A stretch of DNA of 64,000 bases from CAVVUC01 sp963751395 (GCA_963751395.1 CAVVUC010000001.1:1054001-1118000), one strand, 5' to 3'; positions 52,750 through 62,345 are shown, counted from the stretch's first letter. Translations and numbers: made by a program. The notes: generated by a model from the letters alone, not told the origin.

Positions 52750-53478
52750 ATGGACGACCCTGCGCTTTCCGAGCCGAAGAAAAAACCTGTGACATCATCC
52801 TCCTTATCGAGGCCGGCAAACCTGTTCGAGCAAAGCTACGTCAATGCGATGTCGCATTTCTATCGCGGCGAGCTCGGGCGCATCATGGTGTGGCGGCAGC
52901 GGCTCGATGCGACGACGACCTGGGCCATCACTTCGACGACGACGATTTTTTCCCTCGCGTTCACGTTGCGCGACGTGCCTCACATCATCTTCATCTTCAA
53001 CATCGCCATCGTCTGGATGCTGCTCTGGATCGAGGCGAGGCGCTACCGTTTCTACGACGCCTTCCGCGCGCGTGTCCGCATGCTCGAAGCGCATTTCCTC
53101 GTGCCGATGGTGATGGAAAACAAGGAGATGCTCCAAGGCGAATGGAAGAAGCTGGTCTGCGAGGATCTGATTCTCCCGACGTTCAAGATCAGCAAGTTCG
53201 AGGCGCTGGCGCGGCGACTGAAACGCAACTACGCCTTTATCTTCATCATCATCCAGGTTGCGTGGATCACGAAAATCTACCTGCACGCGAGTCCAAGGAT
53301 CGACTCATGGGCTTCGTTCTACCGCGCCCTGTCCGTTGGACACATTCCGGCGTGGTTCGTGGCTTCTCTATTCATCGCATCGCTGGTGAGCGTGATCGGC
53401 ATCACCGCCTACATCTCGCGCCGCGGCTCCGCGGAGATCTCCGAGTTTCACACCAACCGCTCGCTGTGGAGGATTTGA
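52750..53478 (+). CDS. DUF2270 family membrane protein
   Basis: 242 residues with a Ser/Lys-rich N-terminus, then LFEQSYVNAMSHFYRGELGRIMVWRQRLDATTTWAI, the characteristic DUF2270 start. Four hydrophobic segments follow, in two pairs (about 58-95 and 158-218) separated by a cytoplasmic region with RRYRFYDAFRARVRMLEAHFLVPM. Function unknown. Followed by a 427-base gap without gene before nusA. Confidence 0.82.
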   Translation: MDDPALSEPKKKPVTSSSLSRPANLFEQSYVNAMSHFYRGELGRIMVWRQRLDATTTWAITSTTTIFSLAFTLRDVPHIIFIFNIAIVWMLLWIEARRYRFYDAFRARVRMLEAHFLVPMVMENKEMLQGEWKKLVCEDLILPTFKISKFEALARRLKRNYAFIFIIIQVAWITKIYLHASPRIDSWASFYRALSVGHIPAWFVASLFIASLVSVIGITAYISRRGSAEISEFHTNRSLWRI

Positions 53479-53854
53479 GGGAAGACGATTGCCCGGCGTC
53501 CGAGGTCGAGGGTCGCCCACGTAAAATGCAAAGCAACGCATCAGCCTCGCAGTCTCTCCGACTCCCGGGTCTCGCGAACTACCCAATACCTTCACGCCCG
53601 ATGTGATCGTCGATCTCACCAATCCCCGAGATCGCGGGCGAAGACCAGTATCCCGTTCGCGGGGATTATGACGCCTGCGGGTCTTGGGATGGTCGTGCAA
53701 CGCATTGGCTGTCCTGGTGTTATCGTCGAAAGCACACCTCTAATCATCATAATCCGCAGTGTTTTAGCTTCGCGAGCCATGATCCTCAAGGAACACAAGC
53801 TTGACGCGTGAAATGCGCCACCCTATATTGCGACCAGTTGACCGGCGCAATTCC
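53479..53854. other. Gene-free region upstream of the nusA operon
   Basis: No open reading frame looks real. rimP, which in many bacteria starts this operon, is not found here. The region should hold the operon promoter; I cannot fix its position by eye. A weak candidate is the AT-rich ccctatattgcg around 53821. Confidence 0.4.
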
Positions 53855-53883
53855 GAGTGGGATTTACATTCCCACTCTTTTTT
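53855..53883 (+). terminator. Terminator-like hairpin in the nusA leader
   Basis: gagtggga (53855-53862) and tcccactc (53870-53877) form a perfect 8-bp stem around a 7-base loop and are followed by six T residues. It ends 21 bases before the nusA start codon. Perfect intrinsic-terminator form directly before a gene suggests attenuation. It resembles the GTGGGN..NCCCACTTTTTT leader known upstream of rimP in proteobacteria (Rfam rimP leader); here nusA occupies that position. Confidence 0.75.
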
Positions 53884-53904
53884 GTCCCCGGCGATGACGC
53901 ATTT

Positions 53905-55167
53905 ATGAACAGCGAATTTATAGCAATGTTGGATTATCTTGAGCGCGAAAAGGGCATCAAGCGAGAGGTGCTTATCGAGGCTGTCTCAAATGCTTTGCTT
54001 TCCGCCTCGAAGAAGTCCGTGGGAGCAGCCCGCGACTTGCGCATCGACATTGATCCGAAGACCGGGCAGATCCGCGCGCTGGCCAATCTGATCGTGGTCG
54101 AAAAAGTGCAGAACGAGCACGACGAGATCGCCATCTCAAAAGCCCAGAAGATCAAGCCTGACGCGCAAGTCGGCGAAGCAATCGAGGTCGAGGTGACGCC
54201 GAAAGATTTTGGGCGCATCGCCGCCCAGACCGCCAAGCAGGCAATGATGCAACGCATCCGGCAGGCGGAGAAGGAAATGATCTACGACGAGTTCAAAGAT
54301 CGCGCGGGCGAAATCGTCAGCGGCACGGTGCGCCGTTTCGAGCGTTCGGATGTGATCGTCGATCTCGGAAAATTCGAGGCGATCATGCCGATGCGCGAGC
54401 GGGTCCAGACAGAGGATTACAACATCGGTGACCGCATCCGTGCTTACGTTCTCGCCGTCGAGAACGGGCCTCGCGGCCCCGAAATCATCCTGTCGCGCAG
54501 TCATCCGAATTTCGTGCGCCGCCTCTTCGAAGTCGAAGTCAGTGAAATCAACGACCGAACCGTCGAGATCCGCGGCATCGCGCGCGAAGCCGGCTACCGC
54601 ACGAAAGTCGCCGTGCATAGCGCCGATGAAAAAGTGGATCCGGTTGGCGCGTGCGTCGGCATGCGGGGTTCGCGGGTGAAGAACATCGTCCGCGAACTCA
54701 ACAACGAGAAGGTGGACATCATTCGCTGGAATGCCGACACGAAGGAATTCGCAATCGAGGCTCTGAAACCTGCGAAGATCAAAGGCGTCACACTCGATCC
54801 CGACAAGAAGGTCGTGAACATCAAGGTCGATGAGGACCAGCTTTCGCTTGCGATCGGCAAGCGCGGTCAAAACGCCCGGTTAACCTCCCGGCTTCTCGGC
54901 TGGGACATCAACATCGAGAAGGACGAATCCAAGGAACAGGTGTTCGAGCAGCGTGTTGCACAGGCCGCCAAATCGCTCGCCGCAGTTTTGAAAGTCGATG
55001 AACCGACCGCAACGAAACTCGTGAAAGGCGGCATGGCCAATCTCGATGCCATCCTTGAAGTCGAGGCTGGTGACATCGCCGGAATACTTGGCTGCGAGTT
55101 GGAACAAGCAGAGGCGATTCACGAAACCGCAAGGAAGGAACACGACAAACTGGCATCCGCTCAGTAG
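53905..55167 (+). CDS. nusA: Transcription termination/antitermination factor NusA
   Basis: 420 residues from ATG 53905. Domain order: N-terminal RNA-polymerase-binding domain (1-130), S1 domain (about 135-200, GEIVSGTVRRFERSDVIVDLG), KH1 (PVGACVGMRGSRVKNIVREL), KH2 (LAIGKRGQNARLTSRLLGWDI) and a single C-terminal helix-hairpin repeat (TKLVKGGMANLDAILEVEAGDIAGIL). Modulates pausing, termination and antitermination. First gene of nusA-infB-rbfA-nrnA-truB-ribF, preceded by a terminator-like leader hairpin, so autoregulation is plausible. Confidence 0.96.
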   Translation: MNSEFIAMLDYLEREKGIKREVLIEAVSNALLSASKKSVGAARDLRIDIDPKTGQIRALANLIVVEKVQNEHDEIAISKAQKIKPDAQVGEAIEVEVTPKDFGRIAAQTAKQAMMQRIRQAEKEMIYDEFKDRAGEIVSGTVRRFERSDVIVDLGKFEAIMPMRERVQTEDYNIGDRIRAYVLAVENGPRGPEIILSRSHPNFVRRLFEVEVSEINDRTVEIRGIAREAGYRTKVAVHSADEKVDPVGACVGMRGSRVKNIVRELNNEKVDIIRWNADTKEFAIEALKPAKIKGVTLDPDKKVVNIKVDEDQLSLAIGKRGQNARLTSRLLGWDINIEKDESKEQVFEQRVAQAAKSLAAVLKVDEPTATKLVKGGMANLDAILEVEAGDIAGILGCELEQAEAIHETARKEHDKLASAQ

Positions 55168-55196
55168 TGGTGCCATGAAAAGGATTTTCACGTTTA

Positions 55197-57343
55197 ATGG
55201 CTATCAGAGCGACAACATCGAAGAAACCGGAAAAGAGAGGCATCCCCAGCAAGGAGGCTGCTCCCCAGGCGCATCCATCCGCGAATAAGAAGCCCGATCC
55301 TGACAGCCCCGGCAAAGCCGTGGCTCGCGAACCAAAAGCAGCAAAACCGCCGATGGAAACGCTCTCGTTGATTGACGAGCAGGTGAAGCACGTAAAACGG
55401 CCTGAAACTCAGGCCAGACCGGCGAGGGTTCTTCCGCCCATTTCCAAAATCAAAGAGCAGCAGAAGCCGTCTGCGCCTGCGCCTGCTCCTGAGCCTGTCG
55501 CAGTCACGCCCGAACCATCTCCCGAAGCATCCGACGCGTCCGAAGACAAGCCGGGAGAAAAGACCATCCACATCAAGCCGCCGATCATCGTCAAGGATCT
55601 CGCGGCACAACTCGGACTGAAATCGTTTCAGATCATCCACGATTTGATGGAGATCAACATTTTCGCGAGCATCAATCAGACGATCGAGCCCGATGTGGCG
55701 ACGAAGGTTTGCGCGAAGCACGGGTATGTCTTTGAAAGAGAGAAGCGCAAGGAGGGCGGCGGAGTCCACAAGCCAGTCGAGAAACCGGTTGAGAAACCCA
55801 AGGAGCCGGAGCCGCCGAAGGCTGATGAACTCGTGCTTCGCGCGCCGATCGTGACGTTCATGGGGCATGTCGATCACGGCAAGACATCGCTCATGGATTC
55901 GATCCGCAAGACGCGGGTGACCGCCGGCGAAGCGGGTGGCATCACGCAGCACATCGGTGCGTATTCCGTCGATTACAAAGGCCACCAGATCACATTTCTC
56001 GACACTCCCGGGCACGCCGCCTTTACGGCGATGCGCGCACGCGGCGCAAACGTCACGGACATCGTCGTGCTCGTCGTCGCTGCGGACGACGGCCTGATGC
56101 CGCAGACACTCGAAGCGATCAGCCACGCAAAAGCCGCGAAATCGACGATCATCGTGGCGATCAACAAGATCGACCTGCCGGTTCGGCCAACGTCGATCGC
56201 GTGAAGAAGCAGTTGCAGGAGAAGGGCCTCTCTCCCGAAGACTGGGGCGGCGAGACGATCTGCTGCCCGGTGTCCGCGACCAAGGGAACGGGCGTCGATG
56301 ATCTGTTCGAAGATGATTCTGCTCCAGGCCGAAGTCCTCGAACTCAAGGCCAGCCCGAACGTGCCCGCGCGCGGCACCGTGATCGAGGCGCAGATCGAGG
56401 CGGGCCGCGGGCCGACGGGCACCGTGATCGTGCGAATGGGCACCCTGAAATGCGGGCACGCATTCATCTGCGGCAACTATTACGGCAAGGTCAAGGCGCT
56501 CATCGACGACCAGGGCAAGAACGTGAAGGAGGCGCCGCCGTCCACTCCGGTGAAAATCCTCGGATTCTCCGGACTGCCGAATGCCGGCGATGAACTCGTG
56601 GTAATGGATTCGGAGAAGGAAGCGAAGGCTTTGGGCGAGGAGCGCCTCGACGAGCTGCGCAATGAGAAGCTCGCGCCGCCGAAGCGCGTCAACGCTCGAA
56701 AACCTTTTCGAGAGCCTGGCGGACGACAAGAAGAAAGTGCTCAAGATCGTGCTCAAGTGCGATGCGCAAGGTTCACTCGAAGCGCTTGTTCAGGTCGCTC
56801 CGACAAATCGACAGCAAGAAGATCGATCTCGAAATCATCCATTCCGCAGTCGGTCCGATCACCGAGTCGGACATCGCTCTTGCCACCGCGTCGAATGCCG
56901 TCGTCATCGGATTCACCGTCAAGGTCGAGAACAGCGCCGCGAACGCCGCGAAGCGCGAAGGCGTCCAGATCAAGCTCTACAGCATCATTTACGAACTTAT
57001 CGACCAGATGAAAGAATCGATGGCCGGCCTGCTCGATCCGGAGACGCGCGAGACGGTCATCGGCCACGCCGAGATCAAGCAGGTGTTCGAACTCACCAAG
57101 GGCACTGTTGCAGGATGCGTCGTCACGGATGGTCGCATCGCTCGCACCGCCCGCGCTCGTGTCCTTCGCAAACGCCAGCCGATTTACGACGGCGGACTTG
57201 CGACGCTCCGCCGGTTCCAGGACGACGTGAAGGAAGTGCGTGCCGGCGTCGAATGCGGCATCAAGCTTGGCGATTACAACGAATACGAAGTCGGTGACAT
57301 CATCGAGTGTTACCAGCTCGAAAAAGTCGCGCAGAAGCTCTGA
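55197..57343 (+). pseudogene. infB: Translation initiation factor IF-2, reading frame broken four times
   Basis: All IF-2 domains are present in order: Lys/Pro-rich N-region, IF2_N (IVKDLAAQLGLKSFQIIHDLMEINIFASI), GTPase G1 GHVDHGKTSL, G3 DTPGHAAF, G4 NKID, G5 VSATKG, then domains II-IV to QLEKVAQKL at the end. The frame changes at about 56181-56188, 56308-56312, 56691 and 56793. Deleting one base of a 2-base run restores the frame at each of the last three sites; the first needs two deleted bases (gg to g and tt to t) or one missing base. As IF-2 is essential and no other copy is seen, sequence errors are more likely than real inactivation. Confidence 0.9.
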
Positions 57344-57368
57344 AGCAGGCTGCCGGTTGAGCGATAAT

Positions 57369-57403
57369 GGTTGATGGAGCCGAAAATCTCCGATCCATCA
57401 ACC
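57369..57403. other. Perfect 10-bp hairpin between infB and rbfA
   Basis: ggttgatgga (57369-57378) and tccatcaacc (57394-57403) are exact reverse complements around a 15-base loop. It is followed by further atcaac copies just upstream of the rbfA start. No T-run follows, so it is more likely an RNA processing or regulatory element than a terminator. Confidence 0.55.
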
Positions 57404-57429
57404 CTCAACTATCAACGATCAACCTCTCC

Positions 57430-57786
57430 ATGAAACATCGTCTCGAGCGCGTTCAAGAAATCATCAAGCGGGAGTTGAGCGAAATCATTCCGCGCGAAAT
57501 CACGTTCAGTGCCGCTCTCGTGACCGTGCAGAGCGCGGACATCACGCCGGATCTGAAAAGCTGTCATGTTTATGTGAGCGCGATCGGGCAGGAGAAGGAC
57601 AAAAAGGCCGCGATTGTGCAGCTCGCGAAGCATCGGGGCACGCTCCAGCATCAGCTCGCGAAGCGGGTGGTTCTTAAATACACCCCGCAACTGCACTTTC
57701 ACCTCGATACCTCGATCGAACGGGGCGTGCGCGTGATCGAACTTCTCGATCAGATCGACATCCCGGAATCGCCCGATGAAGAGTAA
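57430..57786 (+). CDS. rbfA: Ribosome-binding factor A
   Basis: 118 residues, typical size. MKHRLERVQEIIKRELSEII, ITFSAALVTVQSADITPDLKSCHVYVSAIG, LQHQLAKRVVLKYTPQLHFHLDTSIERGVRVIELL are the family landmarks of the KH-type fold that matures the 16S rRNA 5' end in the 30S subunit. The start ATG 57430 lies after the infB-rbfA hairpin. Its end overlaps the nrnA-like start by 11 bases. Unlike its neighbours, its frame is unbroken. Confidence 0.95.
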   Translation: MKHRLERVQEIIKRELSEIIPREITFSAALVTVQSADITPDLKSCHVYVSAIGQEKDKKAAIVQLAKHRGTLQHQLAKRVVLKYTPQLHFHLDTSIERGVRVIELLDQIDIPESPDEE

Positions 57787-58757
57787 TTGCTCCCTTGCGG
57801 AAATCGCGGACGTGATTCGCTCCAAGGAGCGCTTCGTAGTGATGAGCCATGTGCGTCCGGACGGCGACGCCTTCGGCTGCCAGATCGCGATGGGCCTTTG
57901 CCTGAAGCAGCTTGGCAAGCAGGTCAGGGTCTGGAACCAGGACGGCATGCTCGACAAATACCGATTTCTGCCGTCCTCCGACCTCGTCGAGACGCCGCCG
58001 CAAACGCCCGAGGAATTTGATGTCGCCATCGCGCTCGACACAGCCGCCCATGACCGGCTGGGCACCTGTCTCCATGCGGTGAAACACGCCGGCACTTGGA
58101 TCAACATCGATCACCACGTAAGCAACAACCGCTACGGCGATCTCGCTTACATCGACACGACTGCTCCCGCGACGGGGCAGATCCTTTACGAACTGATCCG
58201 CTCCCAGGATTTGCCGCTCACCTACGAAATGGCGGACAATCTCTTCGTCGCGATTTCCACCGACACCGGCTCGTTCCAATACCCGAACACCACGGCGCGC
58301 TCGTATGAGATCGGCGCCGAGTTGATCAAGGCGGGCGTGAACGTCGGCAAGCTCTCGCAGCAGATGTACGAGAGCCATCCCGCGGCGCCGAATCGACCTG
58401 CTGCGCGCATTGCTGAACGTGTTGAAGTTCACATGCGACGACCGCGTGGCGAGCTTTGCGCTCCCGCTGAAAACCGTCGCGGAAGCTCGGCGCAACACCC
58501 GAGGACAACGAGGGGCTCATCGATCACATCCGCGCCATCGAGGGCGTGATCGTCGCGGCGTTCATCGAGGAGTTGCCCGACGGAAAAGTCCGCGATCAGC
58601 CTGCGCTCGAAAGAACCGCGCGTGGATGTCAGCAAAATCTGCGCGCAATTTGGCGGCGGGGGACACACCCTCGCAGCGGGTGCCCGCATCCGTGGCGACA
58701 CTCGCGGAGATCGAAGAGAAAGTTCTAGCTGCTATTTGCCATGAGATTAATCACTGA
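57776..58757 (+). pseudogene. nrnA: DHH/DHHA1 phosphoesterase (NrnA-like), frame broken four times
   Basis: The DHH part is intact: VMSHVRPDGDAFGCQIAMGL, ALDTAAHDRLG and WINIDHHVSNNRYGDL, with the metal-binding DHH-type motifs. From about 58380 the frame breaks at the ccc run 58379-58381, at ccc 58498-58500, near 58590 and near 58693. Across these frames one can read FTCDDRVASFALPL, GLIDHIRAIEGVIVAAFIEE, RVDVSKICAQFGGGGHTLAAGARIR and LAEIEEKVLAAI, the normal DHHA1 domain. Each break is repaired by removing one base. NrnA degrades nanoRNA and pAp. Probably sequence error. Confidence 0.88.
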
Positions 58758-59464
58758 ACTGGACGGGGTTCTCCTCGTCGATAAAGCCACAGGAATGACT
58801 TCGCACGACGTCGTCGCCATCGTGCGCCGCACACTCGGCTTCAAGAAAGTCGGCCACTGCGGCACGCTCGATCCGCTCGCGACCGGCCTGCTCATCATCG
58901 TGCTCGGACGCGGCACGAAGATTCAGGATTTGCTCATGAGCGAGGACAAGGAATACGTCGGCACTATGACGCTCGGCGTGGCCACCGACAGCCAGGACGC
59001 CGACGGGCAGCCCGTTGAAACGAAGCCAGTGCCCGATCTCACCCGCGAGCAAATCGACGCGGCCTTTCAGAAATTCCACGGCGATTTTTACCAGATGCCG
59101 CCGATGGTTTCGGCGATCAAGAAGGACGGCGTGCCGCTTTACAAGCTGGCGCGGCAGGGCAAGACCGTCGAACGCGAGCCGCGCTTCGTGCATGTGTTCG
59201 CGCACGAGATTCAGGGCGTGCGCCTGCCTGAGATCGACTTCCGCGTGGTGTGCAGCAAAGGGCTTCTACGTGCGCACCTACGCGCACGACATCGGCAATG
59301 AGCTCGGCTGCGGAGCGCACTTGAAGAACTTGCGCCGGACAAAGTCAGGGCGTTTTGGTTTGGAGCGCGCCGTGACGGTCGAAGACCTGAAAACGAAAGA
59401 GCGCGCCGAAATTATTGGGAAAATTCTGAGCCTGCCGGAAGTCTCGCGTTTGCGCGGAGCGTGA
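58741..59464 (+). pseudogene. truB: tRNA pseudouridine(55) synthase TruB, one frame break
   Basis: Starts with ELDGVLLVDKATGMTSHDVV and the catalytic segment KVGHCGTLDPLATGLL, whose Asp is the nucleophile of pseudouridine synthases. The frame breaks at a ggg run (59260-59262); with one g removed it reads SKGFYVRTYAHDIGNELGCGAHLKNLRRTKSG, the expected continuation, to 59464. It makes pseudouridine 55 in the T loop of tRNAs. Overlaps the nrnA end by 17 bases. Confidence 0.9.
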
Positions 59465-59581
59465 GGAGAATGACGAAGCACGAATGACGAATGGCGAAAT
59501 AATGACCAAGCCCGAAGCGCGTCCCGCAGCGATCTTCCTGCACCGTTCGTCATTCGTCATTCGTCATTCGTCATTTTTCCC
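59465..59581. repeat. Intergenic repeat with tandem cattcgt heptamers and inverted counterpart
   Basis: Four head-to-tail cattcgt units (about 59545-59573) are preceded by reverse-complement copies aatgacgaa (59469-59490). The arms can fold into a long imperfect hairpin ending six bases before the ribF start codon. Such aatgacgaa/ttcgtcatt arrays occur between genes in other verrucomicrobial genomes, to my knowledge, but I could not check. Confidence 0.6.
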
Positions 59582-60538
59582 GTGAACATCCTGCACGTCA
59601 TTTCCGATCTGGCGCAGGTTCCCGGCCCTGTCTTTCTCGCCATCGGTGTTTTCGACGGAGTACACATCGGTCACCGGGCGGTGATCGAGCGCGCTGTCAA
59701 CGATGCGAGCAAAGCCGGCGGCACCGCTGCGGTCGTGACTTTCGATCCGCATCCCGCCCGCGTGCTGCGTCCGGAAAAGGCGCCGCATCTGCTGACCGCC
59801 ACTCAACACAAGATCCGGCTCATTCGCGATCTCGGCGTGTCGCATCTGCTGGCGATTCAATTCAGTGAAGCTTTCGCGGTCATGCCGCCGGAGGACTTCA
59901 TCCTGAGCCTGCACCGCGCCTGCAAACCGTTGCGCGAGATTTGCGTCGGCCACCAATGGTGCTTCGGAAAGAACCGCGCGGGCAACTTGGAGATGCTTAA
60001 GGAGTGGGGCGACAAACTCGGCTTCGACGAGGTCGGCATCCACGCCGTAGAAGTCGATGGACAGGTCGTCAGCAGCACAATCATCCGTGCGGCAGTTGAG
60101 GTGGGTGACTTGAAAACAGCCGCGCGCTTTCTAGGACGCGACTACACGATCCTCGGCACCGTCGTCGAAGGAGATCATCTCGGGCGCAAGCTGGGCTACC
60201 CGACGGCGAACCTCGCCGCGCACAACGAACAGTTCCCCCCGAACGGCGTGTATGCCGTGGAAGCGCTCCATTGCAACCGAATGCTGCAAGGCGTGGTCAA
60301 CATCGGCATCCGCCCGACCATCTACGGAGAAACAGGCCAGCGGCTCCTTGAATTGCACTTGTTCGACTTCGACGAGGACATCTACGGCAGCGACGTCGAG
60401 GTCTTCTTTCGCAAGCATCTGCGACCGGAAAAAAAGTTCGCCAGCCTCGACGAACTGAAGGCGCAAATCGCCTGCGACGAGCAGGAAGCGCGGAGCGTTC
60501 TTGCTGGCGAAGTTGACCGCTCAAACCACCTCGCCTAA
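59582..60538 (+). CDS. ribF: Bifunctional riboflavin kinase / FAD synthetase
   Basis: 318 residues from GTG 59582. The N-terminal FAD synthetase half has AIGVFDGVHIGHRAVI, VTFDPHPARVL and VGHQWCFGKNRAGN; the C-terminal riboflavin kinase half has VVEGDHLGRKLGYPTANL, GVYAVEAL and FDFDEDIYG. It converts riboflavin to FMN and FAD. Last gene of the nusA operon. The start lies behind the repeat array, with no ribosome-binding site I can recognise. Confidence 0.94.
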   Translation: MNILHVISDLAQVPGPVFLAIGVFDGVHIGHRAVIERAVNDASKAGGTAAVVTFDPHPARVLRPEKAPHLLTATQHKIRLIRDLGVSHLLAIQFSEAFAVMPPEDFILSLHRACKPLREICVGHQWCFGKNRAGNLEMLKEWGDKLGFDEVGIHAVEVDGQVVSSTIIRAAVEVGDLKTAARFLGRDYTILGTVVEGDHLGRKLGYPTANLAAHNEQFPPNGVYAVEALHCNRMLQGVVNIGIRPTIYGETGQRLLELHLFDFDEDIYGSDVEVFFRKHLRPEKKFASLDELKAQIACDEQEARSVLAGEVDRSNHLA

Positions 60539-60551
60539 GCTCAAGCTCATC

Positions 60552-61949
60552 ATGCCTTTGGACATCAAGCAAATCATCACGGAACGCCTCGGGGAGAACT
60601 ACGACCTGCACGAGCGCTACATCAATCAGACACTGGTGGCGGTGCAGCGGACGATCGGGTTCGACAAGGTTTATGCGAACGCACAGGGGGCGTATTTGTT
60701 CGACCTCGACGGCAATGCCTACCTTGATTTCCTGAGCGGCTACAGCGTTTACAACATCGGGCGCAACCATCCGGCGGTGAAGAAGGCGATCCGCGACGTG
60801 CTCGAAATGGATCTGCCGAACATGGTGCAAATGGATTGCTCCCTCTTGAGCGGGCTTCTTGCGGAGGCTCTTGTTAAGAGGCTTCCGGAGCATCTCAACG
60901 CCGTGTTTTTCTGCAACTCGGGCGCGGAATCGCTCGAAGGGGCGATTAAATTTGCGCGGGCGGCGACCGGGCGGGGCGGGCTGCTTTCGCTTGAAGGCGC
61001 GTTTCACGGACTCAGCATGGGGGCGCTGTCGATGATGGGGAACCCGCACTTTCAGGAAGGGTTCGGACCGTATCTCGCGGACGCGGAGCGTGTGAAGCTG
61101 GGCGATCTGCCGGCACTCGAAAAGGCGCTGGCGACGAAGCAATTTGCCGCGTTGGTGATCGAGCCGGTTCAAGGCAAGAGCGTGAAATCCCCGGATGACG
61201 ATTTTTTTCAAAAGGCGCAGGAGCTTTGCCGACGGCACGGGACACTGCTCGTGTGCGATGAGGTGCAGACGGGATTTGGCCGGACGGGCAGGTGGTTCGG
61301 GTTTCAGCATTGGAATCTTGAGCCGGACATCATCACGCTCGCGAAATCATTGAGCGGCGGCTACGTGCCGTGCGCGGCGATCGTGATGCGGCGGGCGATT
61401 TATCAAAAGACATTCAGCCGGCTCGACCGGTGCGTCGTGCATTCGTCCACCTTTGGCCGCAACAATCTCGCGATGGCCTGCGGACTCGCGACGCTTCAGG
61501 TGATCGAGGACGAGAACCTCGTCGAGAATGCGGCGCGAATGGGCGCGTTGCTGGTCGAAAAACTGAACGCGCTCAAGAGCAAGCACTCGCTGATCAAGGA
61601 AGTGCGGGGCAGGGGGCTCATACTCGCGATTGAATTCCACGAACCGTCGGAACTCACGCCGAAGCTCGGCTGGAAGTTTCTGCACAAGGTCGAGCAGGAG
61701 CTCTTTTCGCAGATGATCGTGACGACCCTTTTGAGCAGGCACCGGATTTTGACGCAGGTCGCCGCGCACGGAATGGACGTGGTGAAAATTCTGCCGCCGC
61801 TTGTGATCGGTGAGAAGGAAGTCGATACGTTCGTCACCGCGCTCGACTCGGTGTTGCAGTTGTGCCGGAAGTTCCCCGGCCCGATATGGGACCTCGGCGC
61901 AAACTTCGTCCGGCAATCAATCCGGAAGACCCCCGCGACCAAGGGCTGA
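60552..61949 (+). CDS. Class-III (PLP-dependent) aminotransferase
   Basis: 465 residues from ATG 60552, 13 bases after the ribF stop. Class-III fold: GAYLFDLDGNAYLDFLSGYSVYNIGRNHPAV, FFCNSGAESLEGAIKFARAATGR (phosphate-binding SGAE), VCDEVQTGFGRTG with the cofactor-binding Asp, and LAKSLSGGYVPCAAIVM with the PLP-bound Lys. The extended C-terminus is longer than in ArgD. It uses an amino donor such as glutamate; the acceptor cannot be told from sequence alone. Confidence 0.9.
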   Translation: MPLDIKQIITERLGENYDLHERYINQTLVAVQRTIGFDKVYANAQGAYLFDLDGNAYLDFLSGYSVYNIGRNHPAVKKAIRDVLEMDLPNMVQMDCSLLSGLLAEALVKRLPEHLNAVFFCNSGAESLEGAIKFARAATGRGGLLSLEGAFHGLSMGALSMMGNPHFQEGFGPYLADAERVKLGDLPALEKALATKQFAALVIEPVQGKSVKSPDDDFFQKAQELCRRHGTLLVCDEVQTGFGRTGRWFGFQHWNLEPDIITLAKSLSGGYVPCAAIVMRRAIYQKTFSRLDRCVVHSSTFGRNNLAMACGLATLQVIEDENLVENAARMGALLVEKLNALKSKHSLIKEVRGRGLILAIEFHEPSELTPKLGWKFLHKVEQELFSQMIVTTLLSRHRILTQVAAHGMDVVKILPPLVIGEKEVDTFVTALDSVLQLCRKFPGPIWDLGANFVRQSIRKTPATKG

Positions 61950-61967
61950 GTTTGGAATAACGAACGT

Positions 61968-62345
61968 TTACAGCGTCCGGTGCTTCTCGTAAGTGCGCTG
62001 GACGTGTCCGGCAGCGGGTGCGGGCGCAGGCATTGGCCGCGATGCGGCGAGCGTGGTTTTCAAAAGCAGTTGCTCGTTTTCGCGATCGAGCAGCAGCGTT
62101 TTCAAGACGGTCTGCTGCGCTTTTTCGATCAGTGTCCGCTGCTGCGGAGAACGAGCCGTGTGGATCGCAGCCGCCTTGCGAATTCGGTCGATGGATTCGT
62201 CGAGTTCACCGAGGAAGGCGCGTTTTCTTTCGAGAAAAGCCTGGTCGGGCGCTTTGCTGGTTTGCTTGAAGAGGCGGTTTTCTTCGAGGACGAAGGCATA
62301 CACCTTCTCGCAGAGGTCAATGTGGGATTCGAGGGTTTCGTTCAT
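61968..62345 (-). CDS. Small coiled-coil protein of unknown function
   Basis: 125 residues from ATG 62345. Mostly helical with heptad character (LESHIDLCEKVYAFVLEENRLFKQ, LIEKAQQTVLKTLLLDRENEQLLLK), then a Pro/Ala-rich tail. It resembles small chaperone-like helical proteins such as FlgN in size and pattern, but no assignment is safe. Overlaps the stop of the upstream TPR gene by four bases (ATGA), so it is translationally coupled. Confidence 0.6.
   Translation of the reverse strand: MNETLESHIDLCEKVYAFVLEENRLFKQTSKAPDQAFLERKRAFLGELDESIDRIRKAAAIHTARSPQQRTLIEKAQQTVLKTLLLDRENEQLLLKTTLAASRPMPAPAPAAGHVQRTYEKHRTL

Noticed and set aside
55194..56756. 520-codon open frame on the minus strand
   Set aside because: Antisense to infB, whose IF-2 domains are clearly encoded on the plus strand. 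The Arg/Phe/Leu-rich product has no domain.
55197..59464. Reading infB, nrnA and truB as genuinely decaying genes or as programmed frameshift genes
   Set aside because: Essential functions, full domain content in alternate frames, and insertion-type single-base changes without slippery-site context favour sequence error.
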